From NCBI GenBank assembly GCA_010094045.1, contig ML986610.1:248001-312000 (forward strand): a DNA stretch of 64,000 nt, written 5' to 3'. Origin of the DNA: Lojkania enalia (lineage: Eukaryota; Ascomycota; Dothideomycetes; Pleosporales). Position numbers and translations under genes: made by a program. Below are positions 1 to 10,399 of this stretch, piece after piece (position 1 is the first letter of the stretch; each line of letters opens with the position of its first letter). A model generated the notes under the pieces. It worked only from the letters and a program-made list of their open reading frames with translations, was not told the DNA's origin and ran no database searches.

Positions 1-2
1 GT

Positions 3-1010
3 GAGGAACGTGAAAAAGGCCTTCGCTCCGAAAACGATCATCTGGCCAAGCAGCTCGCAGTTGCGAAGCAAGCGGTCAAAGATGTGCCAGCAGACCATAA
101 ACAACTGGAAGTCGATTACAATCAAGCGCAGCATATGATTCAGTTCTGGAAAGGTTTACACGATAATGCGGAAATCCGTGCAGAGAACTATAGACAGAAA
201 TGGAAGGATGCCTCACAGAAGCAGCTGGCATCAGAGGAGTCTCAACAGAGGATTCTTGTTCTGGAGAAAGAGCTTACTAGCCAAAAGTCCATCATACAAA
301 AACTAATCGACGAGAATCACACAGTACAAGATCTCTTCGATGCTTTCCGAGAAAATGGTGGGAAGAAGCTTGAGCAAAAAGAGAGTGAACTAGTAGAGAT
401 GTCAAATTACCTTAGCCTGCAAGAAGAACGCTACAAAGATATTGAGCAAGAGAATGACGCGCTCGAGCAGACATACAACGACCTACTCGAACGTCTTCAG
501 GACGAGACTGAGGAATCCGCGGCTGCACTTAACCGGAAGACCCAGATTATGCGACTCAATGAGCAACACATATGCGCATCTATCTCTGAAATCAAGATTC
601 TACGACAATACTATGAGCGCTGCTACCTAGTTCTCGTTATTTATCAGCGCATATTCGAACAAATTCTCAATCCAGAGAAACCACAGCCTAGGTGGGTATC
701 GGATACGCTGGATCCTCTGATATTATCTGCGAAAAAGGAAGTCGAAGCTTTTAAGGAAGTAAGCGATACATTCAACGCTGAAGGGGTGGAGGTTGATGAA
801 TTACGGGCTGAGCTAGCAGGTCTGGCTCACTTAATGCACAAGCTCCAAATGTGGTTAGAGAGGATTGCGGAAGATCTTGATAAATTCTTTATGGAACCGA
901 AGCAGAAGGCTGACTTGTGGGGGTCGATGTGCAATAAATTGGGAAGGCTTTCACCGAGGTCAAGCCCACTTTCACCGCTTTCACCGCTTTCACCGAGTCG
1001 GATTTCATAA
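3..1010 (+). CDS. Coiled-coil protein, 3' part only (5' end lies outside the window)
   Basis: The reading frame is open from the first bases of the window, with no ATG near its beginning, so this is the C-terminal part of a longer protein. About 336 residues are visible. Most are charged, heptad-like sequence rich in Glu, Lys, Gln and Leu, as expected of a long coiled coil. After about residue 190 it is less charged, with hydrophobic patches such as YLVLVIYQRIF. The protein ends in a low-complexity Ser-Pro-Leu tail encoded by a 9-base tandem repeat (about 969-995). No enzymatic motif is visible. It could be a cytoskeletal, septal or Golgi-type tether, but nothing seen fixes the role. The stop codon TAA is followed directly by A+T-rich DNA. 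Confidence 0.72.
   Translation, partial: EEREKGLRSENDHLAKQLAVAKQAVKDVPADHKQLEVDYNQAQHMIQFWKGLHDNAEIRAENYRQKWKDASQKQLASEESQQRILVLEKELTSQKSIIQKLIDENHTVQDLFDAFRENGGKKLEQKESELVEMSNYLSLQEERYKDIEQENDALEQTYNDLLERLQDETEESAAALNRKTQIMRLNEQHICASISEIKILRQYYERCYLVLVIYQRIFEQILNPEKPQPRWVSDTLDPLILSAKKEVEAFKEVSDTFNAEGVEVDELRAELAGLAHLMHKLQMWLERIAEDLDKFFMEPKQKADLWGSMCNKLGRLSPRSSPLSPLSPLSPSRIS
969..995 (+). repeat. Three tandem copies of a 9-base unit inside the coding region
   Basis: The unit CTTTCACCG occurs three times head to tail, with a further looser copy just upstream. It encodes the repeating Leu-Ser-Pro tail of the coiled-coil protein. In-frame units of this kind change copy number by slippage, so tail length may differ between strains. 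Confidence 0.75.
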
Positions 1011-3308
1011 GCCATAACATGTGGCAGTCTTTTTTTTATTAGCGGGATTTCAATAACGAAGTTTATGAGCGAGCGCCCACCCTAACCAACTTCAGACGGC
1101 TATAACACGATAATAACCAACAACGCGTGCAGATGCTATAGGAAGCAACAGTTTATTATATTATTCGGTGCGTGTGATACCGATTTAGCGCGTACGATAA
1201 TTATTCCCAGGTTGTTTACAACGCTTACAGCACTATTAAAGCCAGTTAGCTGCTTTTAATCAAGCTCTTGAATCACATATTTTCCCCCTAAGCTACCTCT
1301 TAATATTATTATAAGCGATAATCTCATCGCGTTTAGTATTTATTAAGTTACTTACCCTTAGATCAGCTTTTTTTTTCTACTATATCTGCTTTATTACTAC
1401 TATATTCACCCTTTTAAGGCTCTTAATCCGATCGTTTATTAGGGCAACTGAAGCTAATATCTACTTATAAGCTAAATATCCTTTATTTCATAGAGCCTTT
1501 TTAAAGAATTAATAACTAGCTGATATAATATCTAGCTTATAATAAAGCCTATACTATTAAAATTATAGGTATCCTCGTCTAGAATACTATGCTTTTCTTT
1601 TATACCCTATGGTAACTTAAACTATATACCTATAATCTCTAGATCCTTAGATAGAGCTCGCTAGTGATTGTAAGGGCGATTATACCGAGTTCTAAAGCGA
1701 TCGGTACGCTTTACAAAGTTTCGAGGCTAGGAGATACTAACCTAGCTAGTGCGGCGCTCAGCTAGTAATTGATTAGCTGTTCTTGTCTGGCATCTAACAT
1801 AGGTGAGAACTCTCGTAAATCAAGCTCAAGATATATCTAATAATAACCTCCTCTTTAGTATTAGTGAGCTTCTTTGAATTAGGCTTATAATCGTGTCGCG
1901 CAGTAATCCTGATGCGTTATTGTTGCGGGGTCCTTCGATCGCATTGGAAAGTTGATACTGCGCAATATTCACTTCGAATTTGTTTTTTATTAGTAGCAAA
2001 GAGGGTAAGGAGAACTTGAGCTCTTTTGCAGGTTGATTCCGCGTTGTTGTGTTGAGGCATCGCGTGTAGGAGGGCATTGTCTGAATTTAGTTAGGGTGAG
2101 CACTCGCTTGTACTAGGCGCTCACCTGTGAAATACGTAATACAGTGCGTTTTATTATGTTTATTGTTCCGATTTCATATAATACTAATGTCTAATCGCAG
2201 AGAGCTCTCCTATGTGGATAGCGAATTTTGCTGTATCTGCGAATCTATCGTATTGTCCCACAAATCACCTTAGTACCATGGTCGGAAATGATGAAATAGA
2301 AGATTCGTATGGCGAGATGGAGAGTACAGATATGTTAGACTGTGAGAATAGCAAGAAAAGTGACGATGAATGAGGATGGCTTGCATAATTCTAGTTCTCT
2401 CGACAATGCAACACAACTTGAGCACATAGCCAAGGTCTCATTAGGATCAGATAGAGCTGAGAAGCTCAAATCGAGAAGCCGTACAGTGATATGTAGCTTC
2501 AGGTATTCTACAAGATCAAATACTCTTTGTATAGAACTTATGACTTTATATCATTCGAATTTGCGTTATGAAATTTAAAACTAACGTTGGATGCGCAGTA
2601 ACGCCGGAGCTCAGGATATGCAGCTATTGATGCAAGCTCTTCTAGGGCTCTAGCTCCATGAGAAAAGCCTCTTTAAAGCTTTCCTAATGCGGACTGTGTC
2701 TACTTATTTGTCCTTGCTTAACACGCTGTCTACTTAAATACATGCTTCGTGACCAGGTCTCAATTTTACCGCAAACATTTATTTAACCGGGCACATCTAT
2801 TGCTTTCTGGTATCCGAGTATATAATCTGGACGGACGGAGTGTGTTGTCTAGAAGTGGAACACGACGCAAAGCCTGCATTGGCCGAGAAAGACGGTTTAT
2901 ACTAGGTATGCTACCACTTTCGGAATATTTCAAGTGCGCATAAGTTTGATGGATCTCAAATGTGCAACTGGTAGAGTCATTTTTAACGCACTAATATAAT
3001 TGCGAAACGAGTACGCAGAAACATGTTTCCTGCCTTGCTCTTCTTAAGGAATGGAAGTTTTGACAGCGGGAAAATAAGTCATAGTAGCTATTTAGTGGTG
3101 TATACAAAGGAAATGAGAAATGTAGTAAGCGCCGTGTAGAGCCGGAAGCCTGGAAGGAGACTGTGTACGTGGTTAATTGAGGAGTACAAAGGGACCGAGA
3201 CTTCTGCCCACTAGAAATCATTAGCCAACAGCCCATCATTACTTTCATCTCCAAATATCACCACATTCAGGTTCGGAGCATCTCTCGTCACTCCCAACAA
3301 AGACCAAA
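1011..3308. other. A+T-rich gene-free interval, probably decayed repeat
   Basis: No gene is supported here. From about 1090 to 1830 the DNA is visibly A+T-rich, full of TA steps and stop codons in all frames, the look of a repeat mutated by RIP. Around 2278-2370 a short acidic reading frame (starting MVGNDEIEDSYGEM) ends after about 31 codons. It may be a remnant and has no partner exon I can find. From 2600 to 3250 base composition is closer to genic DNA, but only short random frames occur. Confidence 0.55.
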
Positions 3309-3485
3309 ATGAAGACACTCGCACTCGGACTCACCATCCATGCTCTCTCCGCCCCTAACTTGGCAACTCCGACTCCTGGAGACCTCGAGAATCATACTAC
3401 CATTCAAGTCACCTTCAACAAGGGAGCTGACTACACCGACCAAAGCACAACATTCAGCGTCGATGCTTCTGTGAACAATGGATGA
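3309..3485 (+). pseudogene. Small secreted protein-like gene, broken by an early stop
   Basis: An ATG in a good fungal context (CCAAAATGAAG) opens 58 codons that begin with a short signal-peptide-like stretch (MKTLALGLTIHALSA, then small polar residues). A polar, beta-rich mature part follows and includes TTIQVTFNKGADYT. The frame stops at TGA immediately before a good intron (donor GTAAGC at 3487, acceptor AATAG ending 3535). Codon use and composition differ sharply from the A+T-rich DNA around it. This is the layout of a small secreted protein whose first exon has gained a stop just before its donor site. Alternatively the short frame is itself the gene. No family is assigned. Confidence 0.38.
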
Positions 3486-5454
3486 TGTAAGCACAATGCA
3501 CGCATCTAAAGGGCCTCACTGACAATCACCAATAGCCCCAAATTCTCAGCCAACTTCAATAAATAAGTGCGGTCCGCTAGAATAAGCCCAAAAAAGGGGT
3601 ATCTATTGCCGCCTCTTCAAATTCATCTCGCCTAACTTAACCCGCTTCCCAGCCCCAAACATCTAATTCTCCTTGAGCCGTGACTAATGGGGAATAGTAA
3701 TACCGGGTACCAGGCGGCTCTAGATACAAGCGAGGATACTTGGGCCTTCAATTAGAATATCCCGAACTTGGGAGTTGGAAATCAGGCTTGCTCGATGTAT
3801 AGCGCTGTTACTAGCTAGAGAAGGAGGCGTGCGGGGCAAAATGAGGGAGATATACTGATGGGGAAACAAATTTGAACTACGAACTGGTATTTTGCTACTT
3901 TTCTTCAAGTAGCTAGCTTTTTCTTTAGACTTTGTTGAGCAGTCACAAACAATTTTCTGGAGGAATCATGTTCACATTGGCGTGGCACGCGACAAGTTAG
4001 TAATTTTTTCAGTCCGGATATCCTGGCAACAGTAGTCTTTGGCAAGTTTATCTAAATATTGGTGTAGCCAAGAAAAAGGTGAATGTACCCTACAGGCTAA
4101 TTCTATTTATTCTATCCGCTAGTGTAAATGAAACTTGGGAGCTCACCACTAGGGTAAAACATCCTAGAAAAGAATATTTTCCTTTCTAGAAAAAGAATTC
4201 AACAGCATAAACGCCACCGCGAAGTAAAGACCAGAATTCTTCGCATCCCCTTGACGATGGCCCTTCCTCAATGCACCCACTCTAGCGAGTCCATTAATGA
4301 AAAGCAAAGCACAGTCCGCGCCAAACTCTGGGCTAGTGCAAGCCAGAGAGCACTGTGACATAACAACTTTGCGCATGCGCAGGGAGCTGAAGGTCGTGGT
4401 CCAAAATTAAGTAATAGTTGAGGTGTAGGGGTGGCCCACGATGACTAGCGGTTAAACTAGCAAGAACAGATGCTACACTTGATCCAAGCCAAAGTGGAGG
4501 TGGTGCTGGAAGGCAGCAATGTCACGTGAGGGCTTGTGACTGGGAGGACTTGGGGTCGGGTGATGCGGCGGTAGGAGTTGTGGAAGTACGACGCGATTAT
4601 GATTGGTTATTTTGGTTTTGATGAGATTAGGTGTGGGTCGAAGTTATATTGGAATGACTGCATATGGTATAGATGCTTATCATCTTCTGCACAACGCAGG
4701 CAACAATGCATAAGCGGTCTCGATGGCATTACGATCTGCTCGTGTACTAGTATCAAGATGCATGATATATAAATATCGCCTATAAAATTCCTGGTAGCTC
4801 AAGTCGCCAATTCACCTTACCTTGGACGAGCACAAAGCTTGTGGAGGTAGAAAGCCGTCTCAATTGACACTTCGCCATCATGAACTAGTGGGAACGCTAT
4901 TTACTACTAACAAAAGGGCAGATCTACTTAGTTTATTTATCCCGTGAAGGGATAATTGCAGCCTAGTGTACATGCTTATTGGGATACAGAGGCATTCTCT
5001 AAATAATTCACGACAGGTGACTCATAGCCTTCACATATTCCTAAATATTAAACCCTGGCTGACTGACGCTTTTTTGAACAAGATTGGGGTGGCAATGATG
5101 GTTGATACCTGTAAGGAACTTAGCTTGCAATCATGCGCCGTGGAAATGAAATTCATTGTGCAAGAGTCATAGAAACCTTACATACCTTTGGGAAACGATT
5201 CTCAAAGGGTGATAATTTACTTTGTATAGCAGATTCAATGTCTATTGATAGCGTTACATCCGTTCAACAAGGCTATTTAGGCATCTGGCTTTTACGTCTT
5301 CCGTGTGCACATAAGATCACTAAAATACAGCCGGGACTGCCCATCCACCCGCACGTTCTCTCTTTTCTTAAATACTGTACTCGTTTTGCCTTCTTAATCC
5401 AATCGTCTTAATTCCTAACCCTATACTCTGTCGGGGCCGAGGAGTCATACCCCA
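3486..5454. other. Intergenic, no supported gene
   Basis: I see nothing supportable across this stretch. Short frames in all six phases lack coding character or splice partners. Local A+T-rich patches (3900-4150, 4560-4800, 4880-5100) suggest more decayed sequence. Confidence 0.4.
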
Positions 5455-6435
5455 CAGTGTCTCTTCTCAATGAAAATCAATGGTACCAAATACCGTCTAA
5501 TCAATGGACAACCCTTCTATGACTGCTCTAAAACTAGATGGAGACGAATTGCTAACCATGACCTTATTTGATTACACGAATAAGCCGCTACTAGGGCAAA
5601 GTTGGCAACTTGGCCACCTGAATGATTCTCAGTATGCTCTGCACAATGATCATTCTGGACCGGATTTCATCTTCAGTGTTCGTTACAATACCATCTTCGA
5701 GATCAGCTTGGCGGTACAAGAGCTGTCATGCGGACAACAGAAATCGCAGGAAGTGAAATATGTGAAGGCTTCAGTCTATCGACAACGGACTATTTCGTAT
5801 GGAAAACGTGGAGAATGTGGCGAAATAAAACTTGTTTGTCAAATATATAGGCAATGATGGTAATGACGAATAACCTTGCTGACAAGCAGGCTGACTAGGG
5901 TTTCAGGTTCATCAAAGTCGGTGCCATTAATGATCAACAATGTTTAACAATTCAAGTGAGTAACTAATATTGGTCTGTGGCGGTCGCATACTCATGTGAA
6001 GTAGGGTCTCAAATTGTTCCCTATTACTATGCTAGAACTGCCTGGAATCGCGACATCCGGCTAGCAGCTTCCGCTAGTAGTCTATAGAAAGGTGCGTCAG
6101 TTGCGATAGGTGTTTTAGTTGGAATCGCTGGTCTCGCTACAATGTTAGTCTGCATGTTCTTATTCTTACGCCGAAGGCGCCGAAAAAGAGCGACACCGAC
6201 CGTCGAATCCGCGGATACAGCGAACAGCTGGCGGCCACAAACAAAACCCGAGAATGAATATGACCACTCAAGTACAATGCAACAAGAACAGTACGTACAC
6301 ATGGAAGGAATGGATAACCTACGAGAATTAGCATATATGCTGGTTGTGGAAATGAATGGAGATAACACGCAAGAACTTGCGGGCAATCAGATATACATAG
6401 TGAAACTGGCGGCCGACGAAACGCGGAACAAATGA
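5455..6435 (+). pseudogene. Decayed single-pass membrane protein with a ricin/beta-trefoil-like outer domain
   Basis: Pieces in different frames line up like one gene. First comes a fragment reading NENQWYQIPSNQW (about 5460-5510). From 5504 a 117-codon frame follows with GQSWQLGHLNDSQYALHN, the spacing seen in fungal ricin-type lectin-like domains of stress or cell-wall membrane proteins. Near 5905 a short exon-like piece reads FIKVGAINDQQCLTI and ends at a GTGAGT donor with a CTAAT branch site. About 6091-6435 encodes a clean transmembrane helix (GVLVGIAGLATMLVCMFLFL), an RRRRRKR stop-transfer signal and a polar cytoplasmic tail ending KLAADETRNK. Stops and frame breaks separate the pieces, including a TAG just before the membrane helix. 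Some breaks could be unseen introns, but several lack splice sites, so I favour a pseudogene. Confidence 0.42.
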
Positions 6436-6572
6436 GATATCCAGTGGCCCACAATCGAACCTAAAAGTGGTGTAAGACAAAAGTTCCCGGCGCTATCGAG
6501 GTGCGACAGCTCTTTGAAAGGCTTCTTTACTCTGCTGTAGACAGCTAAGTTAGTTTTCAGATGGGAATCTAG

Positions 6573-6876
6573 ATGAAGTGGCCAAAACCATCCATCAAGT
6601 ATAATGATCCAAAGAAGGCTTATGATGTGAACAAGGAGAGAATCAATACCCAGAAGCCTAGTTCTGCTAGAGAGATTAGAATTAAGGAGCAGCTAGCTAG
6701 TTTGGATCCGACGGGGAACAAGTGCTCGAAAGTTTGATGCTTATTATAACAAAATTGAGTATGAGAATTGTCTCGGTTATATAATGACACCTATGGCAAA
6801 GGCCCTACTTGCTAGGAATGATTGGTTGTTAAGCACAAATTTCTACGCACAATACTTTCATCGTATTTTCTTCTAA
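6573..6876 (+). pseudogene. Frameshifted short ORF of unknown family
   Basis: From ATG 6573 a polar, Lys-rich frame runs 54 codons (starts MKWPKPSIKYND; includes SAREIRIKEQLASLDPTG) and stops at TGA near 6736. At the same place another phase opens with ARKFDAYYNKIEYENCLGY and continues to TAA at 6874-6876. The two halves have matching composition and join with one frameshift around 6720-6730. A single mutated gene or exon is the simplest reading. No domain is recognised and no neighbour explains it. Confidence 0.3.
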
Positions 6877-7229
6877 TTCGCGTATTATTTCTACCTTGTA
6901 GTGGTCGAGGCTTTCTCATTTGTCCTACACTCGCGTACCCGAAAAAAAAACCTACTATATTTCGGTCTAACTTTGTTGGTGTTCTATTCTTCAGAGCCAG
7001 TCACTGTGGAGTTCGAGTCACGAGTGAATATTGGTTATGTGACAACGCGTCTTCTTCACTGCTGTTTTCTATCTCTGCGTTAATAAGAGCAATAGTTCCC
7101 CACCTCTCGCTCTCAGCTTCTTCTCATTTAAACCAAATCCTCTCGATCAACTTCAACTCATTACAACCGCCTATCTTATTCTCAACCCAACATTTTAGTC
7201 TCACAAAGACGCACACCAGCTGACCTAAT

Positions 7230-9488
7230 ATGGCAAAACCGCGAAACCAGAAGCCCGCGCCGAGCATGAAGCGAAAGCCTGTTGATGAAGCTGGAGCTCC
7301 AGCATCCAAGAGGCCTGATAGCTTCCAATCGGTCTATGATGGACGCGAAAGCTATTCCGGAAGTACAGGACACGCTCAAGATGACATTAGTAAACCTCAA
7401 CCACCTTCTAGTTCCCATGAAGAACGAGGGAAGAGGGCTGTTGGCTTGTCTAATAAACCTGCCAAGCCAACTACGACTGAGCCGCGAACCGCCGTCAACA
7501 CAGTTGGAACGAGTTCTCCTCTTCTCGGGATCCGAACTTCAACGCCCTCGTCATATGGAATAATTCCCAATGCCACTCCAGGCTCATCCCATGTAAGTGA
7601 TCCTATATCACTCCCAGCAAATGTCATTCAGAGTGCGGAACGTCCTTGGCCCACTCCAACGCCTCCTAATAACGGAAAATGCCCGATTGACTGGAGTGAT
7701 GAAGAATTCGACACTGTCAAGCAGCTGTATAGGGAGATTTATGAGCTCCGAGCACCGTGGACAATGAACCCACGCTCATATGAGAAGATTGGCAAAATAT
7801 TGTCAGCTAAATACGGAGATAGACCTTGTGCCGAGACCCAGCGAAAGAGATTCGGGAAAGTGAATAGGGTGGTTTTTGAGACTAAGGGGATTTGGTTCAA
7901 GACCTCTGATCAAGGTATTAAAGATCTCGTAGGATCACAGGACAAGGCCGGGGGCAAGGGTGTGAAGAAAAATTCCACGAAGTCCAAGACGAAATGGAAT
8001 CGCGCAATTCACCATGAAGGCGAATTTTTCACATTTTTTATAATGGAAGATGATGAAGATGAATCTCTCTACGAGACACGAGAGGTACCTATTGAGTTAG
8101 CCCGTGACATTTCCACTATGGTAACAAAGTCTATCGATGAGGACATAGAATACGGAATAGGACTTGCAGTCAGTGAAGAGATCGCGGACGCCTATATCAG
8201 CTGCTTCTACCCTAATCGGAGGTCAACCTTGCCTAGGATGATCCATCGTTTAGTCCAGTACAGCGGAGTTCGTGTTTGGGAGGACAATCCGATAACTTGG
8301 ACACCAAGCAAGTCTATCCAGCTGTATTGTCTTGCACTGGACATGGGAAGTCCTGACATCTGCGACATGATCCTCGATCATTGGCGTGAGCTCTTCAAGA
8401 ACGAAATTGAGCTTCGCTTCGACTATGAGACAGGACGTCGAGCTTTCCATGACGTTCCGGTAGAAGCCGCACTCCACATCCTTGACTTCGAACCCGACAA
8501 TATGAACACTCTCTGGGCATGGACCAAGAATGATGACCCCGCGCGAAAACTCTGGCTAGAGATGTTAGCCGCTAAAGGCAATAAAGCCATTGAGAAACTC
8601 AACGAGGACTATGATGAATACGACCGCTCTTTCCTACAAGGTCTTAACACAAAACTCAAGGAATTTGGCGCTAACCTGAGAACACTTCGCAAGAAACTCC
8701 TTGGTGTTCGCGAGAGCATCCTTGAAGTCCCATCTAAGGAAGACCTCGCCATTTCTCAAGCACCTTTTGGAAAATTCCGTGTCTACCATGAGCTATGCGG
8801 CATGTCCCAAGATGAATTTTGCTCCAATTACCACAGTCACGGTCAAGAAAATCCGTGCTATATCAAAAAAGCCGATACTCTCGACGACGACGATCCATTT
8901 GAGCAGCCTCCCGAGAATCCTCCTGCCCACTACGTCAAAATGACAATTAATGATGTGCAAAACTGTATCGTCATAAACCATACAGGGCTACCTGGGCGGC
9001 TTTTTAAGTCCCTTATCCATGAGTATCCTCATTGGGATTGGGGCAAGATCCGCGCAGTTGTGAATTTCCCGGAGAGGGTGCCCGGATCCATGAACTTGCG
9101 AGCCAAATGGGACCCAAATCCGTGTTATTTCTTGGAAAAGGATAAGGATTCCCTTGGTCGTTTTCCCTCACATCCGGGATACAAGAAGAGGGGTTGGGCT
9201 CAGTCCGCCGAGTCTATCTTTCCAACTTTGCCGAAGATAGGGGATGAAGATGATGAGGCGGATCAGGGAAAGGAGTCGGGGAAGCAGATTTGGAGTGGAG
9301 AAAGTGACGAGGAAGGGAATGGGGAGGGGGATGAGGATATGTCGGACCTGAAAGAAGAGGATGCTGGAGACCGTCAGATCTCTCAGCAGTACCAAGTTCA
9401 GCTTCCACAAGAGTCCTTGAAGTGGACGGAAGTGTTTGAAGACCGCCTCGATGCGAAGTGGATTGGGCTTCATAAATTCGGACTATAA
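7230..9488 (+). CDS. Large nuclear-type protein with a SANT/Myb-like domain
   Basis: Uninterrupted 752-codon frame. It has a basic, low-complexity N-terminus (about residues 1-145, Pro/Ser/Lys rich). A SANT/Myb-like helical segment follows at about 148-215 (begins DWSDEEFDTVKQLYREIY, with conserved-looking Trp). A Lys-rich linker comes next, then a globular middle (about 265-440) resembling the helical part of fungal BTB-type proteins without a visible BTB core. The tail after about 650 is strongly acidic. The layout suggests a chromatin- or DNA-associated protein, but this is inference; no catalytic motif is seen. The start is the first ATG after a C/T-rich stretch (7090-7200) typical of fungal core promoters. 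It stands alone, with decayed genes upstream. Confidence 0.8.
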   Translation: MAKPRNQKPAPSMKRKPVDEAGAPASKRPDSFQSVYDGRESYSGSTGHAQDDISKPQPPSSSHEERGKRAVGLSNKPAKPTTTEPRTAVNTVGTSSPLLGIRTSTPSSYGIIPNATPGSSHVSDPISLPANVIQSAERPWPTPTPPNNGKCPIDWSDEEFDTVKQLYREIYELRAPWTMNPRSYEKIGKILSAKYGDRPCAETQRKRFGKVNRVVFETKGIWFKTSDQGIKDLVGSQDKAGGKGVKKNSTKSKTKWNRAIHHEGEFFTFFIMEDDEDESLYETREVPIELARDISTMVTKSIDEDIEYGIGLAVSEEIADAYISCFYPNRRSTLPRMIHRLVQYSGVRVWEDNPITWTPSKSIQLYCLALDMGSPDICDMILDHWRELFKNEIELRFDYETGRRAFHDVPVEAALHILDFEPDNMNTLWAWTKNDDPARKLWLEMLAAKGNKAIEKLNEDYDEYDRSFLQGLNTKLKEFGANLRTLRKKLLGVRESILEVPSKEDLAISQAPFGKFRVYHELCGMSQDEFCSNYHSHGQENPCYIKKADTLDDDDPFEQPPENPPAHYVKMTINDVQNCIVINHTGLPGRLFKSLIHEYPHWDWGKIRAVVNFPERVPGSMNLRAKWDPNPCYFLEKDKDSLGRFPSHPGYKKRGWAQSAESIFPTLPKIGDEDDEADQGKESGKQIWSGESDEEGNGEGDEDMSDLKEEDAGDRQISQQYQVQLPQESLKWTEVFEDRLDAKWIGLHKFGL

Positions 9489-9711
9489 GTAGTGTCTTTA
9501 GCGAAATTGGGACTTCGACGGGTGTCGATCCTGGTGTGCATTGAGATTTGGAGGCATATCAAGAGCGAGATACTATTGTGAAGGAATAGTTTTATTCATC
9601 CGTCTAGCTAATCTCCAAATGAGTCTAAGAATAGACAATTTGCGGCCTCAAACGCAGTGAATCCTATTTATGATAGCGAAAGGCATGGCGAAGGTATTCT
9701 AGATATGAATA

Positions 9712-10203
9712 TTAGTCTAGGAATCTGACCCTGCCATGAATTTTGGTATTCACCAGTCTAACCGGAAGTCTTCTGGCTATTGTCCAAACGAGTATAGCGA
9801 ATATGCCAAATTGCAACCCCCATCGCGGTTCCAGTATTCGCCATGTTGGCATCGGCGAAAGCCAATTTCGGAATTGAAGAGAGCGGCGACGGATCTGGGC
9901 GTAGAGGGGGAAGAAGTAATTCTGTGCGATGTAATAGCCATCTAGCTGTATTAGACGCATCTGTATTCTCACATGCCAATACCAGTATGCCAGCCGTAGT
10001 GGTAGCAATGGTAAGAGGTGTACTTGATCGTTGACATATTGCATGAGTAGACAGGCGTGATCGTGAAGAGAATACATTAGCTGAGGTACCCCGTCTCTGA
10101 TTCGTCGAGGACAGCGTTTAAAGGTCGAACGGATCGGTCGAGAATGGTAAATAGCATTGGAAGCTGCCGCGAGTCCGAAAAGCACGTGCCCCAGAGTAAT
10201 CAT
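9712..10203 (-). CDS. Small hypothetical protein, possibly membrane-associated
   Basis: Single open frame of 163 codons on the minus strand, starting at ATG 10203. It opens with a short hydrophobic stretch (LGHVLFGLAAASNAIY) and has an aromatic-rich centre. A second hydrophobic segment lies near the C-terminus (LQFGIFAILVWTIA) before a basic tail. The His/Arg/Trp-rich composition is unusual and no family is recognised. It lies tail-to-tail with the SANT-like gene and downstream of the kinase gene on the same strand. It may be a real small protein or a chance frame. Confidence 0.35.
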   Translation of the reverse strand: MITLGHVLFGLAAASNAIYHSRPIRSTFKRCPRRIRDGVPQLMYSLHDHACLLMQYVNDQVHLLPLLPLRLAYWYWHVRIQMRLIQLDGYYIAQNYFFPLYAQIRRRSLQFRNWLSPMPTWRILEPRWGLQFGIFAILVWTIARRLPVRLVNTKIHGRVRFLD

Positions 10204-10350
10204 GATAGGAAGTGTTGCGCAATTCTTGAAATGGTAGCGATAGCGCAGCGATTGAGGTATCCGAGCTCAACAACATATGAGGATGCCTATTATATGATAA
10301 GTAGTGTTGATCGAAGGCGACTTCGACGTCGCCATCGCACCTTCCATTTT

Positions 10351-10371
10351 GCAGCCAGCAAAGCTGGCTGC
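10351..10371. repeat. Perfect 9-bp hairpin with a 3-base loop
   Basis: GCAGCCAGC and GCTGGCTGC flank the loop AAA, forming a perfect stem. It begins about 30 bases past the proposed kinase stop codon on the minus strand, so it would sit in that gene's 3' untranslated region. A role in 3' end formation or mRNA stability is possible but unproven. Confidence 0.55.
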
Positions 10372-10399
10372 CTGCCTTCCCCTTAGCACAACGAGGCAG

